A DNA stretch of 64,000 nucleotides from Cyprinodon diabolis (Eukaryota > Chordata > Actinopteri > Cyprinodontiformes > Cyprinodontidae): positions 3,522,341-3,586,340 of the forward strand of contig CM060065.1 in the NCBI GenBank assembly GCA_030533445.1, written 5' to 3'. A program made the position numbers and the translations under genes. Position 1 is the first letter of the stretch. Each line of letters opens with the position of its first letter. The notes below the pieces were generated by a model. The model made no database searches and was not told the origin of the DNA. It was given only the letters and a program-made list of their open reading frames with translations. This document shows positions 1 to 10,036 of the stretch, piece after piece.

Positions 1-900
1 AGAGAACCGTTTATTTGTCAAGGCAGAAAAATGTGAGTTCCACCGTGAGTCTATTAGTTTACTCGGCTTCATCTTTGAGGGTGGACAGGTGAAGACAGCT
101 CCAACCAAAGTCAAAGCTGTGGTGGACTGGCCCACACCCAAGACCCGAAAGGACCTCCAACGCTTCCTTGGGTTTGCCAATTTCTGCAGCCGATCAGGCT
201 TTTCGTTTCCTCAAGGAGAGGTTCACACAAGCCCCCATCCTCACTTAGTCTGATCCATCGGCCCAGTTCACCATGGAGGTCGACGCCTCGGATACCGGAG
301 TCGGGGCCATCCTGTCCCAGATGTCTGTCTCTGATGGCAAGCTCCATCACTGTGCTTTCTTTTCTAGGTGTTTCACTCCAGCCGAGAGAAACTACGATGT
401 GGGAGATCATGAGCTGTTTGCCATAAAACTAGCTCTGGAGGAGTGGCGCCACTGGCTGGAAGGGATGGAGTTCCCAATTATTATCTGGACAGATTATAAG
501 AACCTTTCCTACATCCAGTCTGCTAAACGCCTGAACTCTCATCAGAGCCATTGTGCACTGTTTTTTTCACGTTTCCATTTTACCATCACCTACCGCACAG
601 GCTCCAAAAACGTTAAACCAGACACAATGTCCCGACAGTTCCCTGCTGTCCCTGATTACACAGATCCGGAGACCATCATCCCCAAATCCTGCATCATTGG
701 GGCAATCGCCTGGGGATTGGTAAAACAGATTCAGCGAGGAACTGGAAGATGAACCTGATCCTTGAGGCAGCCCTCCCCGCCGACCCTATGTCCCTTCTGC
801 AGTCCATTCCCAGGTAATCCACTGGGGGCATTCGTCCAGGTTCTCTGGTCACCCCAGCTCCAGTCGCACCATCGCCTTCATCAGACGATATTTCTGGTGA
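1..900 (+). pseudogene. Ty3/gypsy pol remnant (RT end, RNase H, start of integrase)
   Basis: The window opens inside a gypsy pol. The first ~190 bases encode the end of the RT palm/thumb ([11 protein letters not shown], then a [15 protein letters not shown] segment). An RNase H domain follows from about base 273, with [16 protein letters not shown] and the [20 protein letters not shown] block; the [10 protein letters not shown] motif is kept. A stretch of RT-RNase H connection is missing near base 187, where FLGFANF joins the RNase H lead-in. After base 752 the frame breaks, and weak similarity to the YVPS..R..VI.WGH integrase lead-in continues to about 900. It is a 5'-cut, frameshifted fossil, close in sequence to the pol of the element at 4.6-10 kb. 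Confidence 0.85.
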
Positions 901-1075
901 CCGTCACTCCCCCTGGCTCTGAGCAAGCCTCCTACTCCTACCCCTCCAAGCAGACCAGAAGACACCAAACCAGACGTCACCAACACCAACACGTAAACCA
1001 GCACTTTTACAATAAACCGGACTAAACTGTCTGTCTCCTTGCTCTGATCCAGAGTCATCCTTTTCTACCATGACA
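889..1075 (+). repeat. Probable gypsy LTR tail (U5 end)
   Basis: The pol remnant is followed by sequence with an AATAAA-like stretch (ACAATAAACCGGAC near 1009) and then a block ending in CATGACA at 1075. CATGACA is the terminal hexamer-plus seen at the ends of the other gypsy LTRs in this window. The integrase core is absent, so pol appears fused to the LTR tail by deletion. No second LTR is visible. Confidence 0.45.
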
Positions 1076-1295
1076 GAATATATTTCAAACTTTTCTGAAG
1101 TGGGCAGCTCCCCATCAGCTTTGAACGGTTGTGATAACGAACTTTTACTTCTTCCTGGTCTGTTTTAAAATTGGTGCGCTCTGCTCCTCATCTACACGTG
1201 CTTCCATAAGCTGTTGAACGTTGTAAGGATGGATGGGGACGGTTGAGCTCTCCTCATCCTGCTGTTTTGACTAGTGAGGTAGTGTTTACAGTCCA
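1076..1295. other. Unassigned spacer
   Basis: No coding signal, terminal repeat or recognised repeat was seen in this short stretch between the gypsy and LINE fragments. Confidence 0.5.
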
Positions 1296-1480
1296 GGTTG
1301 GTTCCTCCTGAAGTTGACAACGATCTCCTTCGTCTTCCCCATATTCAGGATCATGCTATTGTCTTTGCACAAGTCCACCAGCTGCTTTACCTCCTCTCTG
1401 TAGTCCTTGTTATTGTCGTCTCTGATGAGGCCCGACATTATGGTGTCGTCTGCAAACTTCACGATATGATTAGTGCTTCC
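1296..1480 (-). pseudogene. CR1/L2-type LINE reverse-transcriptase fragment
   Basis: Read on the minus strand, this segment is open for about 60 codons and encodes the RT palm: a FADD catalytic box (HIVKFADDTIMSGL), then DYREEVKQLVDLCKDN and LNMGKTKEIVVNFRR. The order box C - LNxxKTKE is typical of the CR1/L2/Rex group of non-LTR retrotransposons. It differs clearly from the YADDTQLYLSI-type L2 elsewhere in the window, so it is a different LINE family. Both ends are truncated. Confidence 0.75.
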
Positions 1481-1483
1481 TTA

Positions 1484-1765
1484 TGCTCCAGGGTTACAAG
1501 TGGAGTACCACAGGGATCATTGCTTTGACAATTTCTCTTTGCTATATATATGCTCCCAATAGATGGAATTATTAGACAGCATGGGATTAATTTCCACTGT
1601 TATATCTGTCTATAAATTCAGATGAAGCTGACCCATGACATAGATTACATGCATGTCTGAAGACAAAAAAAACCTGGATGACTCAACTTTGAATCAATGA
1701 GTCAATGCAATCAGCTGGTTTTCCTTTGATAGAAATCCTTTGAATCAATTTTGATTCAAATTGAA
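1484..1765 (+). pseudogene. L2 LINE fragment with internal deletion
   Basis: Plus-strand pieces match the L2 copy at 35.1-36.7 kb. The RT segment for VTSGVPQGSLL and MLPIDGIIRQHG lies at 1484-1610, then a short stretch resembling NPDEA. The 3' UTR words (GAGTCAATGCAATCAGCTGG) follow at about 1699-1718. Everything between RT box C and the 3' UTR is missing. The fragment abuts an L2 piece in the opposite orientation. Confidence 0.7.
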
Positions 1766-1980
1766 TCCAGCCTTGAAGTAACAAATGCATGGACTAGTTT
1801 CCCAGCATCACCCCTGCACAGGATATTTCTAATTTTTGCAATATTCCGTAGATGACAGAAGGGAATTTTAGAAACCTCTTTGATATGGGATTTAAATGAC
1901 AGGTCCTCATCAAAAACAACACCAAGATTTTTTACTTTATTATCTGAAATCAGTTTAATCCCATCCAAATTAAGTGACTG
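1766..1980 (-). pseudogene. L2 LINE fragment, inverted relative to its neighbour
   Basis: The minus strand is open for about 70 codons and encodes the post-palm region of L2 RT, with MDGIKLISDNKVKNLGVVFD, then DLSFKSHIKEVS and LVHAFVTSRLD. It corresponds to the region just after the YADD box in the copy at 35.4-35.6 kb. Its head meets a perfect 12-bp hairpin at 1981-2009, so the two opposed L2 pieces look like products of rearrangement. Confidence 0.75.
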
Positions 1981-2009
1981 ACACTAGAAATCCCAAAGAT
2001 TTCTAGTGT
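1981..2009. repeat. Perfect hairpin, 12-bp arms, 5-nt loop
   Basis: ACACTAGAAATC (1981-1992) is followed by the loop CCAAA and then the exact reverse complement (1998-2009). It sits at the broken edge of an L2 fragment. A similar hairpin with a 5-nt loop lies at another L2 break (17679-17727). Confidence 0.85.
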
Positions 2010-2489
2010 TAGAATTTTCGTCAGTCTCCAGTCCCACCAACAGTACTTATAAACTCATGAATCCATTTTCAGATGTAAAGGCACCATTAGCGCTGTGGCT
2101 GGAGAACCATTCCACCCCCTTCAGTTTCGGTTTCAGCTAAAGTCCCTCTCTTGGGGACAGTTTTACCTGAGAGCAGGGGTGGGATTATATATGTAATTAA
2201 ATATAACTAGGTCTAAGTCAACAGTGTCGCCAATGATGATTTCAGCGGAGCCACCACAGCAGAGAGTTTAGATGATAAATTATCTGTACAATGAAAATAG
2301 CTGCATGAGCTGGAACGCTGTAGAAAGCAAGAATATTTATACAATAATGACCATTATTTATTTGGGAGGAAATATAACTCAGGCAATCTCTCCTCTCTCT
2401 CTCCTCTCTCCTTCGCTGCAGCCATGCAGACAGCTTTGTGAAACTGCAGTAAAGTTGGCAATATATTAACAGATTGGGCTTTTCTGGAT
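2010..2489. other. Unassigned spacer
   Basis: Contains short A+T-rich stretches and a CT-rich run (CTCTCTCTCCTCTC near 2390). No gene or repeat could be assigned. Confidence 0.5.
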
Positions 2490-3430
2490 GAAAAACTTGT
2501 CAGGGGACTATTTATTCTACAAAACAGGCACCAGATTAAGGCAGACAGTAAGCTACAACTGTAGTTTCCTCAAAACGAGTCTCCTATCGCGCTGGGAGAA
2601 TTACATTGGACTCTATGGGGAACTCGCTGCTCCAAAAATGCGCAGGAGGAGCAAGCTCTGCAAGTTGCAAAATAATCAGAGAGAAATATTAATAATATAT
2701 TATAATAATAATATATTATTATCACATGTATTGGATTCAAAAATAATACTTTTCTGAGAAATTTCCAAAAGCCCAAATGGCACCTCTATTCTATTATTAG
2801 AATAAGTATAAAATGAGCAATGACTACACTATAGATCACTGTAGTGCCTCCAAACTTGTAGGATATGCAGATAACCTCATCTGGATCACACTACAACTCT
2901 TACTTTGGGAAGATAGGCCAAACTTTATTTTTGGAGATTTTTTATTTGTTATTATAAGCATATAATAGCCAATAATTACTCTATAGATCATTGTAGTGCC
3001 TCCAACCATAGATAACCCAGTCTAGTTCAGACTACAACTCTTACTTTGGGAAAATATGCTAAACTCTATATTTTTAGATTTTTCATTGTTTTTATAAGTA
3101 CACAAATGTAAACAAAAAGAAATTTAGTTTAGAACAGCTCTAGAAAATTTCATATTTTAAAGTGCAGATTTGAAAACAGTAATAAATACATAAAGAAAAT
3201 AGTTATATAGACATATGACTGTATATTTACAGTTTTAACATTCTTTTCTTTCTTACTTTGGGAAGATTTATTCATTGTTATTATAGGGATATATTAGCCA
3301 ATAATTACACTATAGATCATTGTAGTGCCACAAAACTTGAAGCACACATAGATAAACTCATCTAGTTCATACTATAACTCTTACTTTTGGAATATCATCA
3401 ATTTTCTTTTTTTTTTTATTTTGTTTCATT
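2490..3430 (+). repeat. Satellite-like degenerate tandem repeat, about 165-bp or longer units
   Basis: Three imperfect copies of a unit carrying ACTAYAGATCAYTGTAGTGCC, an ATAACCYARTCT-like stretch and ACAACTCTTACTTTGGGAA start near 2825, 2980 and 3310. A related single unit occurs at 21031-21190. The lead-in at 2560-2660 (AACGAGTCTCC..., TTACATTGGACTCTATGG) resembles the foldback arms at 33.6 kb (AACGAGCC..., TTACATTGATCTCTATG), and the layout of an arm followed by a repeated unit is the same. It is likely a dispersed element family rather than a centromeric satellite. Confidence 0.55.
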
Positions 3431-3437
3431 GTTATAA

Positions 3438-3554
3438 GCAGGCCAGGTGTGCAATCTCAACAGGAACCACAGCACTGAGCGTTGTGTGCACTGCACAAAG
3501 TATACCTGTCACAAATGCAGGAAGGACTCACGTTGGGGTTGTGAAAACTGCTAA
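3438..3554 (+). pseudogene. Cys-rich mini-ORF tail, possibly piggyBac-type C-terminus
   Basis: A frame of about 38 codons ends at TAA 3552-3554 and is dense in cysteine: HSTERCVHCTKYTCHKC followed by a C-x2-C pair right before the stop. A run of CxxC pairs at the extreme C-terminus is typical of piggyBac-like transposases, but no transposase core is present upstream. The similarity is only in cysteine spacing, so this is a weak call. It could be chance or another zinc-binding tail. Confidence 0.25.
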
Positions 3555-3639
3555 ATGGGACAATTGTAGCTTTATATGTAGTGCTTTTCCTTGGGTGAAA
3601 TAAATGTTACTGCTATACTGAAATCATACTTTGTCATTC

Positions 3640-4475
3640 TCTAAGCTGCTCCTGTGGAACCAACTACCAATTTTAGTCCGTGAGGCAGACACCCTGTCTG
3701 CTTTTAAGGCTAGGCTTAAAACTTTCCTTTTTGATAAAGTTTATAGTTAGGGTGGCTCAGGTTATCCTGAGCTATCTCTATAGTTATGCTGCTATAGGCT
3801 TAGACTTCTGGAGGACATAGGGACCCCCATTTCATCATTCTGCTTCATTCTCTCTCTATTCTCCTATTCTGCAGAATCTGTTAGTTCAATCTCTAACATT
3901 CTGCTCTCTCTGCTTCTCCTCAGAGTAGCTTTGCCTCGTCTGTTCCTGTTTGGCTGTGACGTCATCCTGGAAAGAAACATCAGCTGTGCTGCTTCCATCA
4001 ACACCCTTGTTTATAGATGTTGGAGATCGGCCTGTTTTCCAGTGTGGTCCTGTGACTGGGTGGATGTGCTCTCTTCGTCCTCTGGCATGGGAGCTGGCTC
4101 GGAGCTTGTCTGCCTGGCTGTGTGTTTCCTGGATGGGGCCGCCTTTTACAGCTGCTTTTTGTGTCTCTGCTTCCGTCTCCTTGAACCCCAGTCGGCCTCG
4201 GCAGATGGCCACTCACACTGAGCCTGGTTCTGCTGGAGGTTTCTTCCTGTTAAAAGGGAGTTTTTCCTCTCCACTGTCGCTACAAGCATGCTTAGTGTGA
4301 GGGATTGTATTTGAGTCAATGAGTCAATGCAATCAACTGGTTTTCCTTAGATAGAAAACTTTGTATCAATTTGACTGTATGATCTGGTTGAACTGTAAAG
4401 TGCCTTGAGATGACGTGTTGTGAATTTGGCGCTATATAAATAAACTGAATTGAATTGAATTGAAATGTTGAATGA
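3640..4475 (+). mobile_element. L2 LINE 3' end (5'-truncated)
   Basis: The segment starts in the last RT-ORF codons (LWNQLPILVREADTLSAFKA-like, then a KTFLFDKVYS* ending near 3749). It continues through the whole 3' UTR to the tail GGCGCTATATAAATAAACTG with TTGAA-type repeats ending near 4463. The copy at 34.1-36.8 kb has the same 3' UTR order. The 5' truncation and A+T-rich tail are normal for LINE insertions. Confidence 0.85.
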
Positions 4476-4589
4476 CGTGAAAAGGCAAGACAAGACAAAA
4501 TACAATTATTCTCTATGTTTCTTTCACATAGTGAGCTTTGCAATATAAATGAGTCTGTTGGTGAATGGAAAATATATATATGCTGTGTC

Positions 4590-5262
4590 TGTCATACTCT
4601 GTAGTCTAGGTGCAGGTCTGTGTTTTCTTTCTCCCTCTCCTCTGCTGGGCTGGACGGGCCGGTGCATTCCATCAGAGCTAATTACCAGTCTTCATAAGGA
4701 GCTGAAATCAGGAGGAGGGAGTCAGTTTGTTTACGCTTCTGCGTGGCACAGACCAACTCTTTGTAAGCCTCATTTTCTGTGAGACCTAAACCTGACCTCG
4801 TCCCAGTGATTTCCTTCCAGAAAGCCATCCACTTTAAGGCCTGGAAACCCAAGACTGGAATCAGAGTCTGAGAGACACCTGGAACGTTCTCCTTACAGAG
4901 AAAAACCCCGGAGCAATCTGTCAGCCCTCCTGCCTGTGCTCGCCTGCCTGTCCACCCTCCAACAAACCAACACTGAGAGAGAATCTGGACCTGCACCAAC
5001 AACCCGGATCACTGAACAGCACTTCTTCCCCCAGACCAAGCCCTAGCCGCCACCTCCGTGAGTTCACCATCCAAACCAAATTCTCACAAATCCCAAGCTC
5101 AGTTTATTCACCATCCTCCCTATCTTTTCCGGCAGAGCTCACCAGAGCTCCGACCAGCCGAAATCAAATCTTGTCCATTTCCATTTTTTCAATAAACTTT
5201 TTCTCATAATCCAACTGTGTCAGTTTTTGCACCTATTCAGAGTCACACGTTCTAATTATGAA
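4590..5262 (+). repeat. Gypsy A 5' LTR
   Basis: Starts TGTCATACTC and ends CTAATTATGA. From about 4710 it matches the 3' LTR closely (CGCTTCTGCGTGGCACAGAC against CGCTTCTGCGTGGTACAGAC). A polyadenylation-type AATAAAC lies near 5190. The exact right edge is blurred because CAG appears lost next to ATGA. Confidence 0.85.
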
Positions 5263-6000
5263 CGAACGAACTGACCAGCCTGACTCTGGGGCGTAATTAC
5301 TGAATGCAGTTTCCTATCAGGGTTTACTGCTTGGTCAACATGAAACTCTAATTCAGACCATGATCCAGCAACAGACACAAGTCATGCAAACAATGAACAC
5401 CCTAACCCAGGAGTTTCAGAATATGAGGGCCAAGTTTGATTCAAATCCACCAACCTCTGTTTCTTCTCCGGCGACCAGTCCTCCCGTAGTTTCCACTCCC
5501 TCGCCCGCGCCCGGAGTTGGGGTGTCAATTCCTGTCCCCGAACCATTTTCTGGAGACCTGAGTAAGTCCAGAGGGTTTCTCTTACAGTGTTCCTTAGTTT
5601 TCAGCTCTCTCCACAGTCTTTCCCGGATGATGCTCACAAGATTTCTCATATTGTCAGTCTCCTGAGGGATCGAGCTCTTAAATGGGCTGAGTCTTTCATT
5701 GACGAGACCTCTATTCACAATTATAGTTACGCCGAATTTTTTGTTCTTTTTAAAAGAACGTTCTCCTCCTCTCTAAGTGAGGAGGAGGCAGGCAAGAGAC
5801 TGTGGGCGCTTAAGCAGGGGAATCGGTCGGTTGCTGACTTCAGTGTCGACTTCCGCACCCTTGCAACTCAGGCCGGTTGGGACAACCAAGCCTTGAAAAC
5901 TGTTTTCCTCAATGCACTCACCGAAAACTTAAAGGATGAGCTGGCAAGCCGCGACAAGCTGGATAGTGTTGAGGGGCTAATCGGCTAGACGAATGGCTCA
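5263..6000 (+). pseudogene. Gypsy A gag
   Basis: Gag assembles particles around element RNA. The frame starts at or just before the LTR edge and is stopped early by TAA in GGGGCGTAATTAC. From 5360 it encodes IQQQTQVMQTMNTLTQEFQN, a Pro/Ser/Thr-rich linker and VPEPFSGDLSKSRGFLLQ. A frameshift near 5590 moves it to the frame with FPDDAHKISHIVSLLRDRAL, KWAESF, then RSVADFSVDFRTLA and NALTENLKDELA. It ends at TAG near 5986. This is the usual sushi-type capsid; the nucleocapsid zinc knuckle downstream is degraded. Confidence 0.8.
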
Positions 6001-6099
6001 GAGAGAGAGCTCGTGAGAGGCGGGGCCAGGACCGTCCGTTGGCTCAGCGCCCGGTTCCGTGTGCATCACACAGGCTCCCAACTGTACTTCCTGAAACCC

Positions 6100-6620
6100 A
6101 ACCAATCAAGGAGCCTATGCAGATAGGATGTGCCCACCTTACCGCTGAGCAGAGGGACAAGCGAATAAGACATAGGTAATGCCTTTAACTGCCAAATTCG
6201 GCCAAAAGAATTGCCCCGTCAGTAGTTCGGGGGATACTGGCGGGCGCCTGTTCTGAAAGCCCCAGCCCCAGATTTGGCAGTAATTAACCTACAAGTCGCT
6301 CAACATTCTGTTTCAGCCCTTGTTTACTCTGGTTCAGAACAGAACCTTATAGATCCCGTTTTGGTTGAACGTTTACAAATTCCTGTTCACAATTTACCCG
6401 CCCCGGTTTCTGTTACAGCCTTAGATGGCAGCCCTTTGGCCACAATAACCCAGCAAACACTTCCTTTTCAGTTGATTACTTCTGGTAATCATCATGAGTC
6501 CATATCTTTTTTTATTTTTGCGACTAAACATTCCCCGGTAGTCTTAGGTTATCCTTGGCTAGCAGCACACAATCCCCATATTAACTGGAGAAACTCAAGA
6601 CCTCAAGATTTGAGACCTGG
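6100..6620 (+). pseudogene. Gypsy A nucleocapsid remnant and retropepsin
   Basis: The zinc-knuckle region (6110-6200) survives only as QIGCAHLTAEQRDKR-type flanking words; the CCHC box is broken. The protease follows at 6274-6612, open across its core. It reads VSALVYSGSEQNLIDP where family members have a DSGxExNLID active site, so the catalytic Asp is now Tyr. The second half keeps [17 protein letters not shown], the usual flap-to-end block. The enzyme would be inactive. Confidence 0.8.
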
Positions 6621-6699
6621 AGCACCAGTTGTCTGGCTACTTGTCTCCAATCGGCCCTTCCGCCGTCTTCGGCTGGTCCTGTTTCTCCTACGGTTTTTG

Positions 6700-8090
6700 T
6701 AGACCTTTCTAATATTCCGCCCGAATACCACGATCTCCAGCAGGTTTTTAGTAAAGACCTAGCTCTTAGCCTTCCACCTCACCGCCCTTATGATTGCTCC
6801 ATAGATCTCCTCCCAGGAGCCCCTCTGCCGTCAGCTCGCCTTTACAAGTCTAAACAGCGTCCTATGGAAAGCTATATAAATGACTCTTTAAAAGTGGGTA
6901 TCATCCGACCATCATCCTCCCCACTCGGGGCAGGTTTCTTCTTTGTAGAAAAGAAAGACAAGTCCCTACGTCCCTGCATTGATTACCGTGGGCTTAACCA
7001 GATAACCATAAAAAACAAATATTCTCTACCCCTCTTGGCATCAGCTTTTGATATGGTTCTGAGAGCCACCATCTTCACTAAGTTGGATGTCCGCAGTGCT
7101 TATCACCTCGTCAGAATTAGGGAAGGAGATGAATGGTAGACCGCTTTCAAGACCCCTATTGGCCATTTTGAATAATTAGTTATGCCATTCGGCTTAACCA
7201 ATGCCCCTGCCATTTTCCAGGCATTGATAAACGACATACTCAGAGACTTTATCAACCGGTTTGTGTTTGTTTACCTGGATGACATACTGATTTGCTCCCA
7301 GAATCCTACACATCAGCAGCACGTTCGCCTGGTTCTTCAGCGTCTCCTGGAAAACCGTCTATTTGTTAAAGGTGAGAAGTGTGAGTTCCATTAAAAGACC
7401 ATCAGCTTCCTCGGATTCATTTTTGAGAGTGGGCAGGTGAAGACGGATCCAAGCAAAGTCGAGGCAGTGGTCAACTGGCCAGTCCCAGAGAACCGAAGGC
7501 AACTCCAGTGCTTCCTAGGGTTTGCAACCTTCTACCGTGTCTTCATCAAGAACTACAGTGTGGTAGCCTCACCCCTTACGGCCCTCACTTCCATCAAGAG
7601 GACATTCTAGTGGTCCTCTGAAGCCTACTGAGCGTTCCGGTTGCTTAAGGAGAAGTTATCTCAGGCTCCTATTTTGACCTATCCTGACCCTGCTGCGCAG
7701 TTCACCATGGAGGTTGACGCCTCCGATTCTGGAGTTGGGGCAGTTCTTTCCCAGATGTCCCCCTCTGATGGAAAACTCCACCCATGCACCTTCTTCTCCC
7801 GACGCTTCTCTGCTGCTGAGAAGAATTATGATGTGGTGGACCGAGAACTCCTGGCAATTAAGTTAGCCTTGGAGGAGTGGCGCCACTAGTTGGAGGGGAC
7901 AGAACTGCCCATCATCATCTGGACTGACCAGAGGAACCTTGCCTACATCCAATCCACCAGCCGACTGAACCCCCGCCAGAGCCGGTGGTCCCTGTTTTTC
8001 TCACGATTCAATTTCACAGTCACTTACCACCCGGGTTCCAAGAAAACCAAGCCTGATGCCCTTTCCAGACTGTTCACCCCCTCTGAAGAG
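6700..8090 (+). pseudogene. Gypsy A reverse transcriptase and RNase H
   Basis: RT blocks are all recognisable: [87 protein letters not shown] and the YLDD box in [12 protein letters not shown]. RNase H follows with [32 protein letters not shown] and WTDQRNLAYI. In-frame stops occur after DEW (7137), in GHFE*LVMPF, after CEFH (near 7392), near 7608 and 7629, and at 7887. Apart from these the frame is mostly kept, which suggests decay by point mutation more than by large deletions. Confidence 0.9.
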
Positions 8091-8099
8091 TCAAAGGAA

Positions 8100-8830
8100 C
8101 TTGAACCCATAGTCCCTGAGTCCTGTGTTGTGGGTTCCATCACCTGGGACCTGGAACATCAGATAAGACGGGCCCAAGAAAAGGAACCAGACCCCAGAGG
8201 CGGACCTCCCTCAAGGTTGTACGTACCGTCCTCTGTACGTTCCCAGGTTATTCGCTGGGGCCACTCCTCCAAATTTTCAGGTCACCCTGGTTCGAGGCGC
8301 ACTATCGCTTTAATTAGGCGATATTTCTGGTGGGCATCTCTTAATAGAGATGTGTCTGAGTATGTGTCTGCATGCTCAATTTGTGCCAAGAACAAGGGCT
8401 CCAGTAGACCCCCTGCTGGCATTCTCCAGCCCCTGCCAAGACCCAGTCGTCCCTGGTCCCATATAGCCCTGCATTTGGTTACTGGCCTTCCTCCATCTAA
8501 CCGTAAGACTGTTGTCCTTTCAATAATCGAAAGATTTTCCAAGGCTTGCCACCTGGTAGCCTTATCTCAACTACCTTCAGCTCATCAGACTGTCAGATTA
8601 CTTTTTAATCATGTCTTCAGACTCCATTGCCTTCCTGCTGAAATAGTTTCTGATAGTGGTCCACAATTCATCTCCCAGGTCTGGCGCGACTTCTGCCACT
8701 GTTTGGGAGCAAAAGCCTCTCTCTCCCTCAATCCAATGGACAGTGTGAGTGGCTCAACCAAGAGATTGAAAACACCCTCCGCTGTATTTGCTCTCATAAC
8801 CCACATACATGGAGCCAACAGTTAGCCTGG
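8100..8830 (+). pseudogene. Gypsy A integrase
   Basis: The HHCC zinc domain is present: HPGSRRTIALIRRYFW and CSICAKNKG. The catalytic core starts at SHIALHLVTGLPPSNRKT. Relatives, including gypsy B here, have an Asp in VDFVT, so the first catalytic residue is replaced by His. The second (SDSGPQFISQVW) is kept. The third block has lost its frame and no GQTER motif can be read (SLNPMDSVSGSTKRL). The integrase is therefore dead. Confidence 0.85.
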
Positions 8831-9437
8831 GTGGAGTATTCCCACAACTCTCATGTTTCAGCTGCTACTGGAATCTCGGCTACCAACCTATCTCGGCTAC
8901 CAACCATCACTCCTCCCCACATCTTTTCGTGAATCCGTCAGGTCTCATCTCCTCCGTTGTCGTAGGGTTTGGAAGTAGACCCAAGCAGCACTTGAACGCA
9001 CTACCATCCAGAACAAGAACATTGCTGACTGTAAACACCTCCCTGCAGCCACTTACACCCCTAGACAAAAGGTATGGCTTTCAGCTAAAGACTTTGAAGG
9101 CAGTTTCTAAGAAAATGGCTCCCAGGTTCCTCGGCCCATTCACTATTGATCGCATCATCAGTCCCACTGCTGTTCGCCTCAAGGTTCGTCCTCATCTTGG
9201 TGTTCACCCCTCTTTCCACGTTTCCCAGATTAAACCTGTCATCTCCAGCCAGTTGAGCCCTCCTACCAGGCCCCCTCCAACCCCCCGGGTTGTGGATGGC
9301 CATCTCGCTTTTACTGTCCGAAGGATTTTGGCTTCCAGACATCGGGGTTGTGGACGCCAGTTCCTGGTGGACTGGGAGGGGTATAGCCCCGAGGAACGTT
9401 CCTGGGTTCCTCATTCTTTTATTTTATTCATCTGCTG
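8809..9437 (+). pseudogene. Gypsy A integrase C-terminus with chromodomain
   Basis: In a shifted frame the segment encodes [40 protein letters not shown] (the GPY/F-type module) and then a chromodomain: [35 protein letters not shown]. Chromodomains in this group direct integration to modified chromatin. The frame runs into the 5'-deleted 3' LTR. Confidence 0.85.
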
Positions 9438-10000
9438 GACGGCCGCCAGGAGGAGGGCGTCAGTTCGTTTACGCTTCTGCGTGGTACAGACCAACTCTTT
9501 GTAAGCCTCATTATCTGTGAGACCTAAACCTAACCTCGTCCCAGTGATTTCCTTCCAGAAAACCATCCAGTTTAAGACCTGGAAACCCAAGCCTGGAATC
9601 AGAGTCTGAGAGACACCTGGAACATTCTACTTCCATAGAAGAACCCCGGATCAATCTGTCAGCCCTCCTGCCTGCGCTTGCCTGCCTGTCCACCCTCCAA
9701 CAAACCAACACTGAGAGAGAATCTGGACCTGCACTAACAACCCGGATCACTGAACAGCATTTCTTCCCCCAGACCTAGCCCTAGCCGCCACCTCCGTGAG
9801 TTCACCATCCAAACCAAATTCTTACAAATCAAAGCTCAGTTTATTCACCATCCTCCCTATCTTTTCCAGCAGAGCTCACCAGAGCTCCGACCAGCCGAAA
9901 TCCAGTCTTGTCGATTTCAATTTTTTCAATAAACTTTTTCTCATAATCCAACTATCTCAGTTTTTGCGCCTATTCAGAGTCACACGTTCTAATTATGACA
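9437..10000 (+). repeat. Gypsy A 3' LTR, 5'-deleted
   Basis: Matches the 5' LTR from GGAGG(G)AG(G)GCGTCAGTT onward and ends in TAATTATGACA at 10000. The first ~150 bases of the LTR are missing, so the chromodomain ORF is fused directly to mid-LTR sequence. Confidence 0.85.
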
Positions 10001-10036
10001 GGGCCTTGCCTTGTTGGTAAAGCATGGTCATGACTT

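Larger units (their letters stand above)
4590..10000 (+). mobile_element. Gypsy A: decayed full-length Ty3/gypsy (Tf1/sushi-like) retrotransposon
   Basis: Related LTRs lie at both ends. Between them in order come gag, protease, RT, RNase H, integrase and chromodomain, which is the Ty3/gypsy chromovirus order. The internal region carries many stops and frameshifts, and at least two catalytic aspartates are replaced. No target-site duplication is visible (GTGTC on the left, GGGCC on the right), and the 3' LTR has lost its first ~150 bases. It is therefore inactive and old relative to gypsy B. Confidence 0.9.

Noticed and set aside
1298..1528. 76-codon plus-strand frame
   Set aside because: Antisense of the CR1/L2-type RT fragment; the minus strand has the FADD motif.
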